The notes below the pieces were generated by a model. That model was given only the letters and a program-made list of their open reading frames with translations. It was not told where the DNA came from and ran no database searches. This document shows positions 37,432 to 49,200 of a DNA stretch of 64,000 nt, one piece after another. The translations under genes and the position numbers were made by a program. Each line of letters begins with the position of its first letter. The stretch's first letter is position 1. Source of the stretch: Synanceia verrucosa. Its lineage: Eukaryota > Chordata > Actinopteri > Perciformes > Synanceiidae. The stretch covers positions 16,677,119 through 16,741,118 of the forward strand of contig CM056550.1 in the NCBI GenBank assembly GCA_029721515.1. Direction: 5' to 3'.

Positions 37432-38741
37432 CTGAAATCAGGACACAAAGTAGGACACAAGAGAGAATAAGACCTGAAGTTAGGAGACAAGAGAGAATAA
37501 TAGGAGATGAAAGGATAGGAGACGAAATGATAGACAACTAAGAGGAAAAGCTGCATGGAAATGAAAACTTTCTTATGTATGTGGGTGAAGCATTTGACAG
37601 CTGAGAATGATATGAGGATGTTGTGAGTGGAATGTATATATTTAAATGCATACACATATACATATATCACATAGAAGTCAATCGAGTGTTTGATACAACA
37701 ACGGTGACTGTAAATAAACAAAATAGCTTGCTAATCAGGCTACTTTTACCTTAAAATAGCTCCAGCTGAACCGTTGATTAGCTTGTTTTCTTCGGTTTTC
37801 TGAACCTTAGACTTCGCATTTCTTCAGGCGTATTTAAAAAAATATATAATATTATCATTCAAGGGTATTTAACTGGTGACAAAACGGTGAATTTATGACT
37901 TGTGGCTAAAGCTAAATCTGAAGCTGCGGTCTGCAGCCAAAGATGTTGCGTAGCGGCACGCGACAGGATGTTGTGGTGTGATGTCATCAAACAGCGACTC
38001 TCGTCAAACGTCAACGCCAGGATTGTGATGGTATTTTGGTAAATTATAACGTTTTCCTTCAAGTACAACAAATAATATCACGTTGTTGTTTTTAGCGTAA
38101 AAACTGTATGCGTTGTGTTAGAGCTCATGACATCTTTACAGTGCAGCGAATAGTGATTTGCAACGATGTTTTGTGATTTATGACCGTTAGCAAACTAGCT
38201 AACGTTATGATGTTAACGGTCAGCAGCGTTAGCTTGGAGGCTGAAGTTGTGTTTTGATGTTAATATTATTATAATAATAACAAAACAATAATGTATTGCT
38301 TTGTCCTATGTTGTCTTTTCACTAGCTAACATATGTGATAATGTAGATAAATAATCAGTGGTGGAAGTAGTAGGCTGTTCAGATCTAAAAGTTGAGTAAA
38401 AGTACAAATACAAATGAAATTGAAGATCCTACACATACTTACTAAGCATAAAAGTAAAAGTGTCGATGTGCTTTTGGATTAATATTGCTGCTGCATTAAT
38501 GTATATGTTGCATTTGAACTCCTTTACAATACATCATGGTCTATAAGAAAAGTAACTGAGGCTGTCAGAGTAAAAAGTATAAATGTAATCAATGAGATGT
38601 AGTGAAGTAAAGGTAGAAAATGTACTTTGTTACATTGGACTACTGCACTTGGGTTTGTCCTCTATTAATGTCATGATACACAGCTAATTTATGGCTTGAA
38701 TAATGGGATAATTAGTGGATGTGACTCTTCTTGAAGCAGGG
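37432..38741. promoter_or_regulatory. Head-to-head paat/asb3 spacer, probable bidirectional promoter
   Basis: The two genes start in opposite directions about 1.3 kb apart. Minus-strand sequence near 37830-37750 ends in a good donor (AAG|GTAAAAGTA) and is probably the first, noncoding paat exon. CpG-containing sequence at 37940-38240 is the likeliest promoter core. A transposon remnant (38356-38650) lies between that core and the asb3 ATG. A noncoding first asb3 exon near 38100-38300 is possible but not demonstrated. Confidence 0.5.
38356..38650 (+). mobile_element. CAGTGGTGGAAG-type non-autonomous element upstream of asb3
   Basis: It starts CAGTGGTGGAAGTAGTAGG, continues with AGTAAAAGTACAAATACAAA, and ends near ATGTACTTTGTTACATT. 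This is the arrangement of a very common teleost repeat with CAGTGGTGGAAG termini (hAT-like by end sequence). The 3' terminus is degraded. Confidence 0.7.
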
Positions 38742-41334
38742 ATGGACTTCACAGAGAGCTACACAGACACAGTCTCCTGTGTTGCTGCTGCAGCACGTTC
38801 AGGCTGTAGGAAGCGAGTGAGGAGACTGATAAAGAGAGGTTTCAGTGTGGACTGTCGAGACAACCGTGGCTGGAACGCTCTGCATGAGGCGGCAGCAGCT
38901 GGTAGCAAAGAGTGTGTGCAGGACATTCTGGCTGCTGTGGGAAGTAAGAGAGGACACTATACAACTTTTAGAAGCTTGAAGCAGAGAATGCTGGGATTTC
39001 TTTCTTGTAATTTTTAGACTTAATTTCTGTTTTGTCCCTCTTTGTTTCTGAACATCAGCAGGAAGCTCTTGCCGTGGCTGCACTGCATACGTGAACACTT
39101 TGACACATGAGGGGGAATCTGCATGTTACCTGGCAGCAGAGCGTGGACACCTGGCTGTGGTCCGACTCCTCCTGAAAGCTCATTCCAACATCAACCAGCT
39201 AACAAATGACCTGTCCTGTCCTTTGTATGCAGGTATAATACTTCTGTAAAGTTGACTTTGATGTGAGTGCTACTTCTGCCTGCAGTATTTATCAGCTGCT
39301 AACTGCTTTTCAACAGCTGTAGACAACGGGCACAAGGAGGTTGTAGAACTTCTGGTCAGTAAAGGTGCAGAGGTCAACAGAACACACACCTCTTCCTGCT
39401 GGACATGCCTCCATCAGGCTGTTTATAAGGTAATAATAGAACTCACAAACACACACAACTCTGTGAGGTGTTTCCTGATATGTTTGTTTTTAATTTCCTC
39501 AGGGTCATCGTGAAATCGTGCGCATTCTGGTCAATGTGTGCAACCTGGAGGCACTAGATGACCACAAGATCTCCCCTCTCTTTCTGGCTGCTCAGTATGG
39601 ACAGCAGGAATGTCTGGAAATCCTTGTTAATGCTGGTAATTATATAGCTATTTTTTTTATGCCTTTAGTGTGAATGTGCAGTTTAATGTTTCTATCAGAT
39701 ATCTTTTCTTGTGTCCCAGCTATTATCTTGTCCTCTTCTTTTCACTCCTCATTGACACAAGTAGTTGAGTAAAATAAAATCCAGAATGAATCGTGTTTCC
39801 TTTGATTTCCTCTGTAGGTGCTGATGTGAGCACCCAGGCAGCTGATCTGGCTACACCGCTGCTGATTGCCTCTCAGGAGGGCCACCAGGCATGTGTGGAT
39901 ATCCTGTTGCACCACGGGGCAGACCCTAACATAGCCTGCAGTCACGACTGGCCCCAGCTTCCCATTCATGCTGCTGCTGAGTTTGGTCACTTCAGGTACT
40001 GACTCATAACTCGTCTTTTAATGACGCATTGTTGGTCAGCGACTCCTAAACTTTTTAGCTGACAGTTACTGACCTTCAGAGTTAAACTTAAGATCCTCAT
40101 TTTAACACATTGTCCCCTTATTAGGAGATGCTGTATGCACGTGTACCCATACTGTTTCCCCTTAACCCTCTGTAATTTTGTTAATCTAGTGTCCTCCAGA
40201 GGCTGATAGCTGTTACAGATCGTGCATGTGACCGCGGCGATGGCATGGTGAGTCCACTGTACGTAGCCGTCCACAACCATCAGAGCAAGAGTGTTGAGAT
40301 GCTCTTGAGGGAAGGTTATAGCCCAGACGCTCAGGACTGCACACACATCCTGGGCATCCGTTCGCCGCTCTCCATCGCCTTGTGTCGCACAACCAACAAC
40401 CAACCATACAGGTTTGTTGGAAAGCTGATGACCTCCTTATACAACCACATAGGCAAAATAAAACAGATGGTACTTGATTCGATGAATTCTCTTTCAGTGA
40501 GTCAGTGAGGTTGCTGGTAGCTGCAGGAGCCAGTTTGAGCGAGGAGGACTGGATTTATGCCTTAGCAACCGACAAAACCGACCTGCTGCAACTGATACTG
40601 GAGCACAGATGGATCCCTCGACCGGAAACTTTGACCAGGGACTGTTCTGCTCCACATCATCATGGAAAAACTGTGTTAAAGCTGCAGGAACTGAGGGAGC
40701 TGCTTTGTGTGGCACTAAACCAAGTCCACTTTGCTGCCTGCTGGCTTCCTCTGCTTCTAAAGGCTGGACTAGAACCTTCTTTGCTGCTTCAGCCCTACAT
40801 GTAAGAGTCCTCGCACTTTTTCACTCTTTGGTGTCACATGTCTACTTGATCAGTTTCTTTCTGACCTCCATGCATTCTAGGTTGGAACAGGCACATAGTG
40901 AGGTGTTGAATTACCTGCTAGAGTTCGTAAACTGGTCGAATTTGTCTCCACCTTTAAAACAAATTCTGGATCGAAGATGGGCAGAGAAAACCTGGGGACC
41001 ATTTCCACATTTCGGTACAGTAACAATATACACTGCAGATTTGCTTTCACTGAACTGTAGTAAACAGTGATTTTCCTTTTCTCTCCTCCTCCCTCTAGAT
41101 GCTGTTCCCTCTCTCTCCCACATCTGTCGGCTGCAGGTCAGGTTAGTGTTGGGACCAGATCTTCTGATGAGGACCAGTGTAGTACAGCAGCTCCCTGTCC
41201 CTGCCCTGCTTCATGACTTCCTCCAATTTAGAGATGTCTCGGAAGCTCCCTACACACACTCACCGGCATCATCGCCTCTTTCAAATCGAATACAGGAATA
41301 CCGCAGTACACACCAACACAGATATGTTCTATGA
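38742..41334 (+). CDS. asb3: Ankyrin repeat and SOCS box protein 3
   Basis: Nine coding exons run 38742-38943, 39062-39232, 39317-39429, 39503-39635, 39818-39995, 40190-40411, 40498-40800, 40881-41014 and 41099-41334. They encode 563 aa (human ASB3 518). The start MDFTESYTDT matches ASB3 (MDFTEAYADT), so the ATG at 38742 is preferred to the in-frame ATG at 38715. About nine ankyrin repeats (for example GWNALHEAAAAGSKECVQDI, SPLFLAAQYGQQECLEILVN) precede a SOCS box with BC-box PSLSHICRLQVR (about 489-500) and a Cullin-box LPVP at 517-520. ASB proteins are substrate receptors of Elongin BC-Cullin5 ubiquitin ligases; ASB3 is linked to TNFR2 degradation. Exon 2 has a tandem NAGNAG acceptor. The C-terminal serine/histidine-rich tail beyond the SOCS box is longer than in human. 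Confidence 0.9.
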
Positions 41335-41594
41335 CCCCATCCTTTAGATTGTTTAAATCCTCTCATTTCACACGGTTTGACAGTTTCTTAGATGTGAAAT
41401 GTGTCATCCTGTTACAGCTCCTCATGGATGCTATGTTATATTTCTGTGTAATATTAAAACCTATAATTGTGTTATTTATTTATTTATGGCTGCACTATTC
41501 CATTAAATTGAAATATTGTAAATGTTTTTTGTATAATTTCACACCAGTAAAGGAATGTTACTAAAAACATATGCTCAAGTAATGTGTTTAAATA

Positions 41595-41935
41595 CTACAT
41601 CATTTACTGCACTACATTTGTCTGACAGCTATATTTACTTAACAAATGAAAATGTTACATAAAAATAACTTAGAAATCATGATACTTTGAATGTCAGGTT
41701 GTCAGATATTAATTTTAAAACGAATTTTCCTTTTGATAATTTCAGTAATAGTAATATTGTTGAAGTTTGTGCTGTTAGTTGGCTATTTCGGCAGATCGGC
41801 AGATTAAACCATAATAAAAATATTCATAAGCTGCAGTAAAATCCTGCTTTTACAAGTAAGTAGTGATATGCAGGAACTTTCTTTGTATTTTTATCATTTT
41901 ACAGTGTCGTAAAGTATCTGAATACTTCATCCAGC
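41595..41935 (-). mobile_element. CAGTGGTGGAAG-type element downstream of asb3
   Basis: It contains CTGCACTACATTTGTCTGACAG early on and ends near AAAGTATCTGAATACTTCATCC. In reverse complement this matches the standard start of the family seen at 38356. The copy is degenerate. Confidence 0.5.
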
Positions 41936-42825
41936 ATGTGTTTTGGATATTTGGAGGTTTACACGAGGCTTGGTTTTAGGTTTAAAAAGATACTTCATCT
42001 GTTTCTCCTCTAAAATGATTTAATGTATTTGTACGTTATAATCTACCCATGCTGTTTATGAACGGTTTGTTTGCGATATGACAACAGAAACCAGTTAGTC
42101 TGATTCTGATTGGTGTAAACTGTTGTCATTATCACCGAGGCCGGATCTGATTGGTTAACGTCACATCTGTATTTGACAGGCGGAAGTAGAGACGTAGGAA
42201 ACAAGGGAGCTCCTTTTTTGGGGGGTTTACTTGACAGAAAACATCACCTGTAATCAAAGACCGTCACACCATGAATTGAGGAAAGATATGCCTTAATGTA
42301 TTTCATACGTGAGTATGTTAAATGTGTGTTTTTATCGGTGCTTGTGTCTGTTTTCCAGTCGGCTGTGTTGCTGTAGCATGCTAGCTTGAGTGCTTCGCTG
42401 GTGCGCAGGCAGCGTTAGCGCAGGTGATGCAAATAAACATCTAATTTTTCTCGCGCACAAACTCGCGTACGTTTTTTTGCACAACGACGGTGTTTCTGGA
42501 AATCAAAGGAACAGTTTGACAGCATCTTGAAATGTCAGGCTTGCCAGCGCCCCGCACAGCAGGTTAGCTTTGGTTCATAGGCTAGCGCCAGCTAGCTGTT
42601 TATGGTAACTAGCTAAACACGGACAGGTAACAGATGCAAGGTGTCGCCGCAGGCTAAAAGCCACTTCATGAGCTTTGTGACTGCGCAGGTGTCAGCGCAG
42701 TTACCTGGCAGTGAAGCACAGCAGCACCTGGTGTGAAGCTGCTCTTTTAAGAGAAGCTCAGGTACTTTTAAATCTGTCAGGTGTTCTTTAAAATAAAGCA
42801 GCTAAACTGTCTTCACAAAGGAAAA

Positions 42826-43060
42826 GGTGATTAAGTACATTTACTCAAATACTGTACTCAGATACAATTTTGATTTAGTTGAACTTTAATTTTTCTGCAA
42901 GTGTGTACTTCTATTCCTCTGTATTTCAGATAGTGCAGTACATAAATAGTGTACTATTTACTCCACTACATGTGATGGTACTCTAATCTACCCAGTAGCA
43001 TAGTAATGATCCATGATGAAAAGTGTGAAAGCATAGCACACTCTATGAAGTTTCATTCAG
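42826..43060 (-). mobile_element. CAGTGGTGGAAG-type element fragment in abca5 first intron
   Basis: AAGTACATTTACTCAAATAC, then TACTTCTATTCC and ACTCCACTACATGTGATG, are characteristic of the same teleost repeat family. Both ends are missing. Confidence 0.6.
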
Positions 43061-43237
43061 AAACTGTATGTGCATACATATGGGTAGAAGGATTAAATAT
43101 GAAACCACACTAAAACAGTCATAACCGCTCTTATTCTGCTTTTATTTGTACAATTTGGTTCAATAAAGCATCCCTTGTTTTTGCTTACAGCTGAAGGCAG
43201 CATTAGGGAGACGACTTCTCGTCCGTACGTCATCCAG

Positions 43238-46200
43238 ATGAGGCATGCTGGAAGTATGCAGCCCGTGTTCAGAAGAGATGCTGGAGTCTGGCACCAAACA
43301 AAGAGTCTCCTCTACAAGAATCTGCTCATCAAATGGAGGACCAAGCAGCAGAGTCTTCAGGTGATCAGATTTTAAGAATATTTAGTTTGAACTGTGGAGC
43401 TGTAGCAATAAAAAGTGAAGTGTTAACAGCTTGTGTTAAAATGAGGATCTACTGCAGGTATTATATAAATGATAGATACTATAAATCTATTTCTTTCTTC
43501 CTTTTATTTACATTTTAATTCAGTTAATAATTATACTCCTCAGTCCAAGTAAAGAAGGCAGACAGGTTTGTTGAATTTTTTTTATTATTATGGATATCGA
43601 GAGCTCTCTCTCTCTTAGTGGTTATTCCAGAAAAACTTCTGCCACAATTAAAATGCTTCATAATTCATCATTTTCATATTCATTTAGTCACACCTGTGGC
43701 TGCTCCAGTGCACTGAAAAAAAACAAGCAGCACCAGTGTTTTGCCCTTGACAGAGGACTTCATTTATACACGATGTAGATTTTGTAATTAAATGAAAGAG
43801 AACAGAGCTTATGCCTCTTCCTTCTTCCATTTCAATCTCTTGTTTGTTGTGCCATGCATTTTTCATTTGGCTTGAAGTTGCACTGATGCATTTTTAATGT
43901 CTCTGTGCGTATCAACTTTTCTTTCATGTGGCAGCGCTGAAGGACGTCCTGCAGCTTCTCTAACAGCAGTTAGGAAACTTCAGGACTCCCTGAAGCTGCA
44001 GTGAGATTTAATTCTGCTTGTTTACTTCATGCCAGAGATACCAGCTGTTTGCCCTGGCTGCTTCAGCTGCTCAAGGATAACTATTTGTCTTGAGTTATTC
44101 AAAATTAAATTAATCTTTTTCTGCAGTGCTCTGTGGTAATGGAAAACATAGTGTTTACCAAATGAGATTTCAGTTGTAATGTGGAGAACCACAACCAAAA
44201 ACCCTAAATATTTCTTTGTTCAAAGCTCAAAATTTGTTGTTTATTTTTTGTGTTGCTGAAGGTCAAACTGTAGCATGTTGTTTATGGACTGGAAGAGGAA
44301 GTTGTCAATCATGAGGTTTGATTTAGATGTTAGAGTCCCGAACACAGATTGTAGAAAAGGTCTGGCACTTGTTAGTCTATACTCTAAGGCTCCACTGTGG
44401 TCACAAGCTTTGGGTAGAGATAAAATCCAACAGACTCAACACATGCTGAAGGTAAAACATATCCCATCTGGCCTGGGATAGTCTGGGTTTCCTCGTCAGC
44501 GCTGCCTTCTCATATGTTTTGTCTTTGCAGGAACTGATCCTACCGCTGCTCCTGTTGGGTCTCCTGATACTCATCAGCACCCTCAATCCTCACGTTTATT
44601 ATGGAGGCATCAGCACCATGGAGCTGGAGCGTGACGACCACTCCTTCAAGGGCCTGGGCTACACACCCATCACTAACATCACGAGCCACATCATGGAAGG
44701 GGTAGCCCAGGAGATGCGTGAGTCCCTGAGAGCATCCTTTAAATCCACAGTCCAAGACCCCTCCAGTGCTGTTCATACAGGATAGTGACAGAGGAACGCC
44801 AACTACACCAAATATACTTAGTTTATCACACTTTCATGCTCTTCCCTGTGTTTCCAGACATGCAGGATCATCTGGAGATGTTTGCCAGTGAGGAGGATCT
44901 GGAGAACGCCAGCCTGTACGAACCCTCCAGCTACGTCGGTGTTGTGTTCACGGACAGCTCTGCCACGTCGTACAGGCTACGCTTCCCGTACAACCAGCTG
45001 CCCTTGCCCAGCGATTACATAGAATCTATTGGTATAGTCTCTCCTCTCTCCTCCCCTCGCTTCTCCACATTTTTCATGTCAGAATCTGCATTATCGGCCA
45101 ACATTAAGAGCTCCATGCTGTCAAACAGCTGATATGCCATCAGTTTTTTGTTCCCGCTAAATATCGATATCGGCATCAGCCTCAAAAACTCCATATTGGT
45201 CGGGCCCTACAATAAATTGTCTATTTTCTACCAAAGAAATTGTCATGACATTTTTGGTTTGTTAAGGTCTTCAAAATGTTTTAAATAGTATTAAAATTGA
45301 CTTTTAAAATGGTGCAAGGACCTCGTAATGGCCAAATCAGGTGTCACTGAGGTGGTGAACACAAAAAAATATCGAGAAACGAGAAACTAAAGAGTTATAC
45401 CTCTTTATTTTATATGGAAGGTAAAGAAAGTTGCATAAATGCAGGTCTATCATTTTTTTCATTGCTGTTCTCCTCTAGCCAACTGTTTCACCAGCTCAGT
45501 GAACTGCAGAGCGGCTAATTACTGGTACTCCGGCTTCATCCGCCTCCAGTCTCTGATCGACGCTGCCATCATTCAGGTGAGACTGACCAGAGATCAGCAG
45601 TGGGAACAGGGCAGAGGGTTCCCTTCCAGTCACTTTCATATATTTGCTTTGTTTAAATGCTGGTTTGTGCAGTCATAAACCTAAATATACATCTCTAATG
45701 ATGATAACCGTTCCTTACAGATGCAGACGAAGCGCTCGGTGTGGAGTGAGATGGACCTGAGGGCAGTCATGATGGGTCAGCCCGGCTCCGTAGAGGTGCA
45801 GAAGTTCCCCCACGCTCTCATCTCCATATACCTGGTCCTGGCCTTCACGCCCTTCGTCACCTTCCTCATTGTCAATGTGGCGGCTGAGAAGGAGCATCGC
45901 CTCAAAGACACCATGACCATGATGGGGCTCTATGACACCTCTTTCTGGTGAGGGAGAAGAAGATGGAAGTTTGGTTTGTGTGAAAAAATAATGTGCTTCC
46001 TGTGTGCAGGTGATTATGTGGATGCTTTATGTCGTGCAGGTTGTCATGGGGGCTCCTGTACGCTGCTCTGGTGACCACCATGTCCATCCTGATGTCCATC
46101 ATCGCTACGTACACCGCCCTGTTCCCGAACAGCAACTTCTTGGTTATCTTCTTCCTCATCTTCCTCTATGGCATATCATCAGTAAGTAGAGCTGCGAGAG

Positions 46201-49200
46201 ATAGACAGTAAACCTCTTGTTGTTTACTTAGAAACATCAGTATCTCTTCATTTACCCCCAGTGTCACCTACTGGCCATGCACAGATTTTTACCTCCATCC
46301 TAAAAGCAAGGGAGGGGAATAAAACAATGTTTTGATAGTCACAGCAGGGAAAAATGAGACACGTGTTGTTACTTTTATTCTGGATAATCCACAAAACTCA
46401 GTTTGAAACTACTGTCGACTGAAGAAGCAGTAAAAGTAAAAAGAAAGGTACTGACTGTGTGATTTCTGAGTGTTTTACTGCAGTAGATGTTAATAGAAAC
46501 AGTCAGGAGCATTAATATGGAGCAAAGCAAGGTGCTGCTGTAGAGTCATGACGATGCTGACTCTCTCTCTCTGGTGTGCAGATCTTTTTCTCCTTCATGC
46601 TGACTCCTTTATTCAAGAAGCCCAAGTTTGCCAGCACCGTGGGCTCCATGCTGACGGTGGTGTTTGGCTGCCTGTCGCTGTTCACCGTGCTGATGAAGGA
46701 CTTCCCACAGCCGCTGGTCTGGCTTCTCTGCCTGCTCTCCCCCAGCGCCTTCTCAATCGGCATCGCTCAGGTAACGAGACACCTGACAGGCCTGGAAACC
46801 TCACCTGGAACCACATCCGTCCAGCATCCTGTAAGACTCAGTGACCAGCTCTGTGACACCTTTGTTTGTATGTCAGGTGGTTTACCTGGAGGCCCAGGGA
46901 GACGGTGCTGTGTTTTCCTCCCTGACCAACGGCCCTCATCCTCTTTACGTTCCCCTGCTCATGCTGGTTGTGGACTGTATCCTCTACCTTCTGTTGGCTG
47001 TCTACCTGGACCAGGTACTGCCTGGTGAGTAAAATAGTTGATTAGTTTTATCAGTTATGCAGCAACAACTAACACCACTTTCCCTGTGGGCTCACTTAAG
47101 TTTAATATCTTACCTATCATTGTTAAGTGTTCTTATCCATTATCTTTTCTCTGAAATGCAGGGGAGTTTGGAATGAAGAGGTCCTTGGTGTACTTCCTGA
47201 AGCCGTCCTATTGGTCCAAACGCAGAAAGCGCTATGTTGAAGTGAGCTCGGTGTACGATACCGAGGTGAAAGGAGGCCCTGGTGGGGATGAGTCCATCGA
47301 GCCGGTTTCACCTGAGTTCAGAGGGAAAGAGGCCATCCGGTAAAAGTCTGAACTTGCATAATAATTACCGGGTACATGCATATATCTGCAGCCTGTGACA
47401 TTCTTGGACAAGTTACTGCAGTACTGCTGGTGAAAGTCTTTGTGCTGTTTTAGTACAAAGTATCTAAAATATTTATTGAGAGGATGAAACTGAAGCAAGA
47501 GCAGAGAAATGGAGACTTTAAGTAGAAATCAGAGTTCAAATGTTGAGTCTGAAACCTGAGAGCTGCTCTTTAAAATCTAATTTCCTTCTTTTCTGGCAGC
47601 ATCAATAACATCCAGAAAGTGTACAAAGAGAAGGACAGCGTAGTGGAGGCTCTGAGAGGTGAGTCCTGGTTCTCACTGTGCACATGAATCAAGACAAAGG
47701 CAGGATTTTAGAAAGTCTTAAATTAAAATCTGGGTAATTAAGGTCTTAATTTACTGTAAATTTGCTGTAGGTATTAAATTTTCAGATGGTGCATGTAATG
47801 GCAATATGAAAACACAATATTCAGAGATTTACTGCAATTTTGCATGTTATTTTGTTCACAAAGTTTATTTATTTGTTCTCAAAAGTTGTGGAAATCAAGT
47901 TAAGTGTTATGCCTTCAATTTATTATCAGATTTTTTTTTCCTGCTAAATATCGATATCGGCCTGAAAAACTGGTGCAAGAACCAGGTTTTGCAGGTGACA
48001 GATTATAGTCATCACGTCTGGATCTGAAGTTCTGAGAAATAAGTTGAGCAAAGTTAACAGCAACTTTTAACATGGAGCTGCTTCAGTCATTGTTTTACAG
48101 ATTTAATTGTATTTGTGGGGGAGGAGACCTCTGTGCACACTTTCCCTTCTCTGTCTTCAGGTTTGACGTTCGACATCTATGAGGGCCAGATCACGGCTCT
48201 GCTGGGACACAGCGGGGCCGGTAAGTCCACGCTCATGAACATCCTGTGTGGCATCTGCCCGCCCACCAACGGCTCGGCCACCATCTACGGCTCCCCGGTA
48301 GCGGAGATTGCAGACAGGTCGGAAATGAAGCAGCTGGTGGGGATTTGCCCCCAGTTCAACATCATCTTTGATGTGCTCACCGTGGAGGAGCACCTCCGGA
48401 TATTTGCTGCCATCAAAGGCATCCCACCCTGCGACATCAACGCAGAGGTAGATGGTTCGGATGGTGTAATGACTAAAGGTGTAACTGTTACTGAAGGAAG
48501 TTGAAAGATCTCTCTCTACTAGGTTACCAAAGTGCTGAAGGATCTGGACTTAGAGAAGATCATGACGGCTCAGGCCAAGAATCTGAGTGGAGGCCAGAAG
48601 AGGAAGCTCTCTGTGGGCATCGCCATTCTGGGAGATCCTAAGGTACCTGGAGCGAGTGCTTGTTCAGTTTTCAGTCAGTCTGTTACCAGAGCTAGCGTGA
48701 TAACTCTTAGCTCTTTGTTCCTGCTAGATTCTGCTCCTGGACGAGCCCACTGCAGGTATGGACCCCTGCTCCAGACACCAGGTCTGGTCGCTGCTGAAGA
48801 GCCGCAGAGCCGGCAGAGTGACGGTCCTCAGCACACACTACATGGACGAGGCCGACATTCTGGCTGGTATGAAGTCTCAAACCGACACAGGCACCAAATC
48901 CTAAATTAAAAAGCTGAAATTTAGCTTCACTCTCACCATTTTTGTTCACATTAACTCTTTGAGTGCCATTTTATAAAACTCACAGTGCCTTGTTCCAGCA
49001 TTTTTGCCCATTTTGAGTCATATTTCTAGACCCACAGAATATTTAGTACTATGTCTCTGAAAACAGTGAATAGCTCAAATGAAAGAAGATACTCTCTATT
49101 TCATCATGAAAAAAATGTTTGTTTTTACCTTGTTCCATTCTTGTTTTATCAGAGGTAGAGTAGAGGACACTTTCACCAAAATCACCAGATTCTTTTTGTT

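Larger units (their letters stand above)
41335..43237. other. asb3 3' UTR and abca5 5' region
   Basis: ATTAAA hexamers (41453-41458 and 41502-41507) are candidate asb3 polyadenylation signals. The probable first, noncoding abca5 exon ends at 42308 before a strong donor (ATAC|GTGAGT), in CpG-containing sequence (about 42180-42480) that is the likely abca5 promoter. Two copies of the CAGTGGTGGAAG-type repeat also lie here. Confidence 0.5.

Noticed and set aside
38715..38741. Upstream in-frame ATG of asb3
   Set aside because: It adds nine residues absent from ASB3 of other vertebrates. MDFTE at 38742 matches the conserved start.
48115..48160. N-terminal part of the open frame around 48115 as coding
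   Set aside because: The acceptor TGTCTTCAG at 48160 and alignment to ABCA5 (LTFDIYEGQ) place the exon start at 48161; upstream codons are intron.
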